A stretch of 11,497 nucleotides of DNA, from assembly GCA_003445095.1 (NCBI GenBank), contig DLVS01000335.1, forward strand, positions 1 to 11,497, given 5' to 3'. The translations under genes were made by a program, and so were the position numbers. The notes beneath the pieces are model-generated. The model saw nothing but the letters and a program-made list of their open reading frames with translations, was not told the origin of the DNA and did not search any database. Below, in pieces: positions 6,244 through 11,497 of the stretch (position 1 is its first letter; each line of letters begins with the position of its first letter). The stretch comes from Verrucomicrobiales bacterium (GTDB taxonomy: Bacteria; Verrucomicrobiota; Verrucomicrobiia; Limisphaerales; UBA9464).

Positions 6244-7410
6244 ATGGAGACCTCTTCACTTTCGCCCATGAGAATCCTGCTGCTCCTCACGTTGCTATCC
6301 TCCAGTCTCCTACGGCACCTGGTGGCAGATTCTGCGCCCGCGCCCGGCAATGTAGGCGGCGCGGAGTATCCGCGGATCGACTCCAATCGGAGCGTGACGT
6401 TCCGGTTCAAAGCACCCGAAGCGAAAATGGTACGGTTGCGCGGCGGCGCGGGACTGGTCAAAGACGCGCTCGATTTTTATCGAGGCGAGAATGGCGTCTG
6501 GACGTTAACAACGCCGCCGGCAGTTCCGGGTTTTCACTATTACTGGTTCGAAGTGGATGGCGTGATCGTCAACGACTCGGCCAGCTACAGCTACTTCGGC
6601 TGGGGACGCGAGGGCAGCGGCATTGAAGTACCGGAAGCCGGGGAAGATTTCTACACGATCCGAGAGGTGCCGCACGGCGCGGTGCGGAGTCATTGGTATC
6701 CGTCGAAAATTACGGGCAAGTGGCGGCGCGCTTATGTCTATACTCCGCCCGATTACGACCAGAGTTTGACCATGCGGTACCCGGTCCTCTACCTGCAGCA
6801 TGGCGCGGGCGAGAATGAACGCGGTTGGGTCGAGCAAGGCCGGGCCGGTTTCATTCTCGATAACCTGATTGCCGCCGGGAGGGCGGTGCCGATGATTCTG
6901 GTGGTGGACACGGGTTATGCTGCGTTCACGAACGCAACTGCCTCGACGAATCGTTCCGCGGCGACCGCGGCGTTTCCCGATGTGATGCTCCAGGAATTGA
7001 TTCCCAGCATTGAGGCAAACTTCCGCACGAAGACGGGACGCGAGCATCGCGCGATGGCCGGACTCTCCATGGGCAGCGCTCAGACGCTGAATGTCACGCT
7101 GCGCAATCTCGACCAGTTTGCGTGGATTGGCGCGATGAGCGGTCCGCCGCGCCAGGGCTTCGAAGTGGCGACGGCTTATGAGGGCGTGTTCCGGGATGCA
7201 ACGGCGTTCAACCAGCGGGTAAAGCTGCTGTGGCTGGGCGCGGGCACGGCCGAGCAACAAATTCACGCCAACACCTTGGCCATGCACGAGGCGCTCGATC
7301 GCGCGGGGATTAAGAACGTCTTCTACTCGTCGCCAGGTACCGACCACGAGTGGCAGACTTGGCGTCGCAGCCTTGACGACTTCGCGCCGAGACTGTTTCG
7401 GGAGCGCTGA
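6244..7410 (+). CDS. Secreted alpha/beta-hydrolase esterase with N-terminal CBM48-like domain
   Basis: The 388-residue product has a signal peptide (hydrophobic core ILLLLTLLSSSLL), then an E-set/CBM48-like beta domain (about 45-135: SVTFRFKAPEAKMVRLRG, FHYYWFEVDG). An esterase-D/feruloyl-esterase-type hydrolase follows, with RAYVYTPPDYD, YPVLYLQHGAGENERGW and PMILVVDTGYA. The nucleophile is Ser275 in GLSMGS and the catalytic His is His368 in GTDHEW; the acidic member of the triad is not certain. Such two-domain enzymes in polysaccharide degraders release feruloyl or acetyl groups from plant cell-wall xylans, while relatives cleave ferric-enterobactin, so the substrate is open. Two starts are possible. 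The ATG at 6244 has AGGGAG 12 bases upstream. The ATG at 6268 gives a more typical signal peptide (MRILLLL) but has no ribosome-binding site. The gene is transcribed away from the phosphoesterase remnant. Confidence 0.9.
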   Translation: METSSLSPMRILLLLTLLSSSLLRHLVADSAPAPGNVGGAEYPRIDSNRSVTFRFKAPEAKMVRLRGGAGLVKDALDFYRGENGVWTLTTPPAVPGFHYYWFEVDGVIVNDSASYSYFGWGREGSGIEVPEAGEDFYTIREVPHGAVRSHWYPSKITGKWRRAYVYTPPDYDQSLTMRYPVLYLQHGAGENERGWVEQGRAGFILDNLIAAGRAVPMILVVDTGYAAFTNATASTNRSAATAAFPDVMLQELIPSIEANFRTKTGREHRAMAGLSMGSAQTLNVTLRNLDQFAWIGAMSGPPRQGFEVATAYEGVFRDATAFNQRVKLLWLGAGTAEQQIHANTLAMHEALDRAGIKNVFYSSPGTDHEWQTWRRSLDDFAPRLFRER

Positions 7411-7569
7411 CTTCGAAATGACCAAAGCGCTTTCCCGGCCAATCGGTGCGGGCAAACTCTTCATCGACGGCGCACACCCGTTGCGGCCGATCTGGGGCAG
7501 CACTCTCGAGTGGGGTCGATTCTCCGCAAATCGCTTTCCCCTACCGACCGCGACCGGCATCCTGTGGCT

Positions 7570-8085
7570 ATGCGCAAACGTCGCGAGGCCCGAGAACGCG
7601 CCGTCCAATTCCTGTTTCAGTACGATCTGAACCCACCGGAGAATTTGGCGGCGGCGTTGGATCAATTCTGGGAGGCGCAACGCACCAACGCCGCGCAGGA
7701 AAAGCATCCCGGCGCGCGATGGGGCGAGCGCCTCGACGTTCCTCCGCCTTCACCGGAAGACCTGGCCATGCGGCTATTTGCCGACAGTCTGATCACGGGC
7801 GTGATCACCCATTTGGCCGAGACGGACGAGATCATTCGCAAGTTCACGATGAATTGGGAACTGAACCGGCTGGCGGTGGTCGATCGAAACGTCTTGCGCC
7901 TGGCGATTTTCGAGATGAACCACCGGGATGACATCCCTCCGGTGGTTTCCATCAACGAAGCGGTGGATATCGCCAAAAAATTCTCCACCGACCAGAGTGG
8001 CAAATTCGTCAACGGCATCCTCGACAAAGTCAAAGACAACATCCTGCGGCCGGCGCGGACGGCCAAAATGCCCGATGCGAATTGA
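7570..8085 (+). CDS. nusB: Transcription antitermination factor NusB
   Basis: NusB binds boxA RNA together with NusE (ribosomal protein S10) and keeps RNA polymerase processive through rRNA operons. The start MRKRREARERAVQFLFQYD is the typical basic first helix with the AVQxLYQ-like motif. The C-terminal half carries LNRLAVVDRNVLRLAIFEM (98-116), IPPVVSINEAVDIAKKF (122-138) and the end GKFVNGILDKV (144-154), all NusB hallmarks. The protein has 171 residues against about 139 in E. coli. The excess is mainly a Pro/Arg-rich insertion at about 37-65 between the first helices. The ATG at 7570 fits the family start; extension upstream adds unconserved residues. It heads a co-oriented cluster, with the PHP gene 50 bp downstream. 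The 159 bases ahead hold no recognisable gene and presumably the promoter. Confidence 0.95.
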   Translation: MRKRREARERAVQFLFQYDLNPPENLAAALDQFWEAQRTNAAQEKHPGARWGERLDVPPPSPEDLAMRLFADSLITGVITHLAETDEIIRKFTMNWELNRLAVVDRNVLRLAIFEMNHRDDIPPVVSINEAVDIAKKFSTDQSGKFVNGILDKVKDNILRPARTAKMPDAN

Positions 8086-8135
8086 GGAGTTAAATTGACG
8101 CGCCGCGTTCTTGCCCCTTGTTCCGCTGCGCGCGC

Positions 8136-8975
8136 ATGTTCGCTGACCTCCATCTGCACACCTTCTTTTCGGACGGCACGTTTTCGCCCGAGGAGCTGGC
8201 GCGCCGCGCGCGGGTCGAGGGTCTGGCAGCGTTGGCGCTTACGGACCACGACACGGTGGGCGGGTGTGAACGAATGGCGGCCGCCTGCGCCGCCGAAGGT
8301 CTCGAATTCATTCCCGGGGCTGAATTCACTGCCGACCATGACGACCGCGAGGTCCACATTTTGGGTTACTGGCTCGACACCCAGTCGCCTCCCTTGCTCT
8401 CCCGCTTGGCCGGATTCCAAGCTGTTCGCACCAACCGGATCCGCGATATGGTGCATCGACTGAACGAACGGGGAATTCCGTTGGAAGCCGACACTGTTTT
8501 TTCGCTCGCGAATTGCCAATCGCCGGGCCGACCGCATGTAGCGAGAGCGCTCGTGGCCCAAGGTTATTGCCGCAACTACGACGACGCCTTCGACCGTTTC
8601 CTGAAAAAAGGCCGCCCGGGCTGGGTGCCTAAAGCGCGCATGAACGTCGCCACCGCCATCGAGATTATCCACGCTGCCGGAGGCGTGGCGGTACTGGCCC
8701 ATCCTGGACTCTACCGAGCCGACTCAATCATTCCCGAACTCGCTGCCGTCGGATTGGATGGCCTCGAATGTTGGCACACAAAACATTCCAGGTCGTCGGC
8801 CGCGGCCTACGAAAGGCTGGCCCAGGAACTAGGCCTGGTGGCAACCGGCGGCAGCGACTGTCATGGGATGTCCAAAGGCGAGCCGTTGATCGGGAGCGTT
8901 CGCATTCCCTATGCCCAGGTGCTGGCCTTGAAGGAACGGCGGCCGACGCCGGTTCGTTCCTCGGTTCTCGCCTAA
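8136..8975 (+). CDS. PHP-domain phosphoesterase (RNase AM / nucleoside bisphosphate phosphatase-like)
   Basis: This 279-residue cytoplasmic metalloenzyme belongs to the PHP family, YciV/TrpH type. E. coli RNase AM trims RNA 5' ends, and relatives dephosphorylate 3',5'-nucleoside bisphosphates. The trinuclear metal-site residues are all visible: DLHLHT (His6, His8) with Asp13, TDHDT (Asp37, His38), GAEF (Glu63), EVHILGY (His74), the later GRPHVA (His134), AHPG (His189), and GSDCHG (Asp241, His243). Length and motif order match the family, so the enzyme should be active. The ATG at 8136 places MFADLHLHT at the very start as in homologues; a TTG 18 bases upstream is less likely. It lies 50 bp after nusB and 21 bp before ftsY, consistent with one transcript. 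Whether RNA or small nucleotides are its main substrate cannot be read from the sequence. Confidence 0.93.
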   Translation: MFADLHLHTFFSDGTFSPEELARRARVEGLAALALTDHDTVGGCERMAAACAAEGLEFIPGAEFTADHDDREVHILGYWLDTQSPPLLSRLAGFQAVRTNRIRDMVHRLNERGIPLEADTVFSLANCQSPGRPHVARALVAQGYCRNYDDAFDRFLKKGRPGWVPKARMNVATAIEIIHAAGGVAVLAHPGLYRADSIIPELAAVGLDGLECWHTKHSRSSAAAYERLAQELGLVATGGSDCHGMSKGEPLIGSVRIPYAQVLALKERRPTPVRSSVLA

Positions 8976-8996
8976 ACTTCGATTCATCATTTCCAC

Positions 8997-9911
8997 GTGG
9001 GCTTCTTCGATAAACTCAAAACGGCGTTCACCAAGACCACGTCCGCGCTGTCCCATGAGCTCCGGCGCATTGTTACCCGCTCGCCGCGGCTGACTGCCGA
9101 GAGTCTCGAAGAACTTGAGGCGGCTCTGTTACGCGCCGATCTGGGCATGGCCACAACCCAACAGATCTTGCAGGCCGTGCGAGTGGCCTTCGAAACCCAA
9201 GGCAAAGCGGGCCTCGAGTTCGTCGAAGTCGCCGCCCGTGAAGTGGAGAAGAATCTGTCGTCCACCACGGGCACGCTGACCGCGCGACCTGGTGAGCTGA
9301 CGGTCGTCTCGGTGGTGGGGGTTAATGGAACCGGCAAGACCACGACGTGCGCGAAGCTGGCCCATTGGGTCCAACAGCGCGGCGAACCGGCCGTCTTGGC
9401 CGCTTGCGACACCTTTCGAGCGGCGGCCATTGAGCAATTGAAACTGTGGGGCGAGCGCTTGCAGGTTCCGGTGGTCGCGGGCGCGTACCAGGCCGATCCC
9501 GCGTCCGTCGCGCACGACGCCATTGCCGCGGCCCAATCTCGCGGGGCCCGTTGGTTGTTCGTGGACACCGCCGGCCGCCTTCACACCAAGAATAATCTAA
9601 TGGCCGAGCTACAGAAGGTTCACCGGGTCATTGGCAAAAAACTTCCCGGCGCGCCGCACGAGGTCCTGTTGGTTTTGGATGGTTCCACCGGCCTGAACGC
9701 GCTCAATCAGGCGCGCGAATTCAACAAAGCTGTTCCGTTAACTGGCCTGGTCATCACGAAGCTCGACGGCACCAGCAAAGGCGGGGCCGTGGTAGCGATT
9801 CAACAGGAACTGAGCGTCCCGGTGAAGTTCATTGGCGTGGGCGAACAGCCGGACGATTTGCAGCCTTTCGTGGCCAAGGAGTTTGCTGATGCCCTCTTCG
9901 CGGTGCGTTGA
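8997..9911 (+). CDS. ftsY: Signal recognition particle receptor FtsY
   Basis: FtsY is the SRP-receptor GTPase that docks ribosome-nascent chain-Ffh complexes at the membrane translocon. This 304-residue form has only the NG core. The N domain spans about 1-95 (LEELEAALLRADLGMATTQQIL). The GTPase motifs are GVNGTGKTT (108-116), the insertion-box DTFRAAAIEQL (138-148), DTAGRLH (190-196), TKLDGTSKGG (254-263) and GVGEQPDDL (280-288). The acidic A domain of E. coli FtsY is absent; instead the first helix, MGFFDKLKTAFTKT, is amphipathic and could act as the membrane anchor. The start is GTG at 8997, which gives the standard GFFDKLK opening. No good Shine-Dalgarno site is seen in the 21-bp gap after the PHP gene, so translational coupling or leaderless-like initiation is possible. 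The usual DATTGQNA is DGSTGLNA here (228-235). Confidence 0.96.
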   Translation: MGFFDKLKTAFTKTTSALSHELRRIVTRSPRLTAESLEELEAALLRADLGMATTQQILQAVRVAFETQGKAGLEFVEVAAREVEKNLSSTTGTLTARPGELTVVSVVGVNGTGKTTTCAKLAHWVQQRGEPAVLAACDTFRAAAIEQLKLWGERLQVPVVAGAYQADPASVAHDAIAAAQSRGARWLFVDTAGRLHTKNNLMAELQKVHRVIGKKLPGAPHEVLLVLDGSTGLNALNQAREFNKAVPLTGLVITKLDGTSKGGAVVAIQQELSVPVKFIGVGEQPDDLQPFVAKEFADALFAVR

Positions 9912-10049
9912 GAGTAGTCGATGACTCCACGGACGAAGCCGATCACGCCAGGGAGTACTGACGCCCTTGCAGCCGTTCCCAGTTGATTTCGTGGCTGACA
10001 CCCGCCATCTCCATCCAATCTTGGTGGTCGACGCTTCCCCATCGACTCT

Positions 10050-11153
10050 ATGAGCCGTCCCTCGGATCTGAAATTCATGCGCCGGGCACTCTCCTTGGCG
10101 CGCCGAGGACTCGGATCAGCCAGCCCAAACCCGCTCGTCGGGGCTGTGCTAGTGAAGAAGGGTAAAATCATTGGCGAAGGCTGGCATCGACGGGCCGGTG
10201 AACCGCATGCCGAAATCGAAGCTCTCCGTGACGCTGCTCAACGCCGACAGTCGCCTCGGGGTGCCACACTATTTGTGAGCCTGGAACCGTGTTGTACTCA
10301 CGGTCGCACCCCACCCTGCACGGACGCCATCATCGCCGCCGGGATTCGCGAGGTAGTCGTCGCCGCCACGGACCCGAATCCGCGTCACGCCGGTCGTGGT
10401 TTCGCCGTCTTGCGCGACGCTGGCATTATCGTTCGGCCGGGATTGTTGGGCGATGACGCGACCCGCCTTAATGCCGCCTTCAATCATTGGATCGTTCACC
10501 GCACTCCCCTGATCACCCTCAAAGCAGCGCTAACACTCGACGGCAAGATCGCCACCGCTTCGGGTGAATCGCGTTGGATTACTGGGGAGCTCGCGCGCCG
10601 CTACGCCATGCGATTGCGCTTGGAGCATGATGCGGTGCTCATCGGCGTGAACACCGCCCTGGCCGACGATCCACAACTGACGATTCGAATAGGTCGGCGA
10701 GTCCGGTGCCCTCAGCGTTGGGTCCTCGATACTCACGCGCGGATTCCGTTAACTTCGCGAATGCTGAACGACGAGTTTCGGGATCGGACCGTGATCGTCG
10801 TGGGAAAGGGCGCTCCTACCCGTCGAGTGGCCGACTTGCGGTCGCGGGTTGAAGTCGTCGTCGCTCCGGTGAAAGGCGGTCGGACCGACCTAGGCTGGCT
10901 GGTCAAAAAACTCGGGCAACGTTCCGTCACAAGTCTGCTCGTGGAAGGGGGTGGCGAAGTTCACGCATCCCTGCTCGAGCTTGGTCTCGCTCAACGCGTC
11001 GCCTTCGTCTATGGGCCGCTCGTGCTCGGAGGGATCAGCGCTCGGCGAGGCGTCGGCGGCCAGGGATTCAATAGTCTTAAGACCGCGCCGCGATTGACGA
11101 ACGTCGAGTTCCGCCGTTGCGGGGCCGACTTGTTGCTTCGAGGCGATCTTTAA
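10050..11153 (+). CDS. ribD: Bifunctional riboflavin biosynthesis deaminase/reductase RibD
   Basis: RibD deaminates the pyrimidine product of GTP cyclohydrolase II and then reduces its ribose, the second and third steps of riboflavin synthesis. The 367 residues match the family. The N-terminal deaminase has SPNPLVGAV (25-33), zinc and proton-shuttle residues in HAE (53-55), and PCCTHGRTPPC (80-90), with Cys81 and Cys90 spaced as the E. coli zinc ligands. The C-terminal reductase starts near 150 with TLKAALTLDGKIA (156-168), SRWITG (174-179), GVNTALADDPQL (199-210) and LLVEGGGEVH (296-305). Both active sites look intact. The ATG at 10050 gives the canonical start before the first helix (DLKFMRRAL). 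It follows ftsY after 138 bp; that gap shows no FMN-riboswitch features. No other rib gene is in the window. Confidence 0.96.
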   Translation: MSRPSDLKFMRRALSLARRGLGSASPNPLVGAVLVKKGKIIGEGWHRRAGEPHAEIEALRDAAQRRQSPRGATLFVSLEPCCTHGRTPPCTDAIIAAGIREVVVAATDPNPRHAGRGFAVLRDAGIIVRPGLLGDDATRLNAAFNHWIVHRTPLITLKAALTLDGKIATASGESRWITGELARRYAMRLRLEHDAVLIGVNTALADDPQLTIRIGRRVRCPQRWVLDTHARIPLTSRMLNDEFRDRTVIVVGKGAPTRRVADLRSRVEVVVAPVKGGRTDLGWLVKKLGQRSVTSLLVEGGGEVHASLLELGLAQRVAFVYGPLVLGGISARRGVGGQGFNSLKTAPRLTNVEFRRCGADLLLRGDL

Positions 11154-11221
11154 GATTGCCGCACGGGCTTACCGTCACTTGGTCGGATCGAGTTCCACGA
11201 CGTGCGACGTGGTAAACCTAG

Positions 11222-11413
11222 TCCTTAGGTAGATTCGCGGCGCACGGAGAATGCTCCACCCGACAAACGCTTCCCGCGTTCGCCGCCGCGACATTCACCT
11301 TCACGAGGGCAACGAAATTGAATGAGGCCGCGTTGAAACACGGCCTTACCATTCAGGGAGCCGACGTTGCCGAATTCAATCGCACCAATTGCGGATCGGT
11401 CAGCTCCGACTAG
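11222..11413 (+). pseudogene. Short open stretch with coding-like composition, no start; possible remnant
   Basis: Between a TAG at 11219-11221 and a TAG at 11411-11413 the + strand reads about 63 codons without interruption, including ATFTFTRATKLNEAALKHG and LTIQGADVAEF. The second half has a helical, protein-like pattern, but there is no ATG or GTG in frame, only a TTG, and no ribosome-binding site. It could be a decayed gene end or chance. I recognise no family. Confidence 0.2.
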
Positions 11414-11437
11414 CCTCCATCGAATCGTACCTCCTGC

Positions 11438-11497
11438 ATGAGCATCAAAGCAAAGCTCGTCGTCCTGGACTGGTTCGGGGCTCCTGTTTTCGGCCCG
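11438..11497 (+). CDS. Possible start of an unidentified gene, cut by the right edge
   Basis: An ATG at 11438 opens 20 codons that run uninterrupted to the window end (MSIKAKLVVLDWF and on). The pattern of a basic start followed by a hydrophobic strand is compatible with a real N-terminus. No Shine-Dalgarno site precedes it, and 60 bases are too few to judge. No function can be given. Confidence 0.3.
   Translation, partial: MSIKAKLVVLDWFGAPVFGP

Noticed and set aside
6505..7707. Long open frame (400 codons) on the minus strand across the esterase gene
   Set aside because: The translation is His/Arg-rich with no domain, and it lies antisense to a gene with clear catalytic motifs. It is a shadow of GC-rich codon use.
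7662..8702. Long minus-strand frame (346 codons) across nusB and the PHP gene
   Set aside because: It overlaps two well-supported + strand genes and has no recognisable motifs.
9912..10049. Possible FMN riboswitch before ribD
   Set aside because: None of the conserved RFN-element sequence blocks is present in this 138-bp gap.
11324..11347. Possible terminator hairpin after ribD (AGGCCG ... CGGCCT)
   Set aside because: Only 6 bp pair around a 10-base loop and no T-tract follows. It lies about 175 bases after the ribD stop.

Overview
The window is a GC-rich bacterial chromosomal segment. It most resembles a Verrucomicrobiota genome (Pedosphaera/Limisphaerales-like). That placement is inferred from protein style: Tat-type starts of the form RREFL or RRDFL, a GT9 protein with a Cys-rich C-terminal segment, a NusB with an insertion, and mostly weak or absent Shine-Dalgarno sites. 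I see no rRNA, tRNA, CRISPR array, complete insertion sequence or phage module.

Left part (1-2649): the 3' part of an AbgT-family transporter gene runs off the left edge on the + strand. It converges with a Tat-exported Gfo/Idh/MocA-family oxidoreductase on the - strand. Next comes a gap of almost 880 bases (2650-3525) without a convincing intact gene. This gap holds several perfect inverted repeats, one very strong intrinsic terminator on the + strand, and a - strand stretch that looks like a decayed coding fragment.

Middle (3526-7410): a GT-A/GT2-like protein (+) converges with a GT9 (heptosyltransferase-like) protein (-), suggesting a small surface-glycan locus. Upstream of the GT9 gene are a 9-bp palindrome and a small single-pass membrane protein gene (-). 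Then come the remains of a Tat-exported metallophosphoesterase (-), in which the signal peptide is joined out of frame to the C-terminal GHTH motif, and a divergent secreted esterase (+).

Right part (7570-11153): four co-oriented housekeeping genes, nusB, a PHP-domain phosphoesterase gene, ftsY and ribD. They cover rRNA antitermination, nucleotide phosphoester hydrolysis, co-translational membrane targeting and riboflavin synthesis. The first three are closely spaced (gaps of 50 and 21 bp), and ribD follows after 138 bp. The right edge has a short noncoding or degenerate stretch and perhaps the first 20 codons of another gene.

I did not find a clear new defence or mobile system. The items most worth a second look are the structured, terminator-ended gene-free region at about 3075-3281, the deleted phosphoesterase, and the unusual glycosyltransferase pair.
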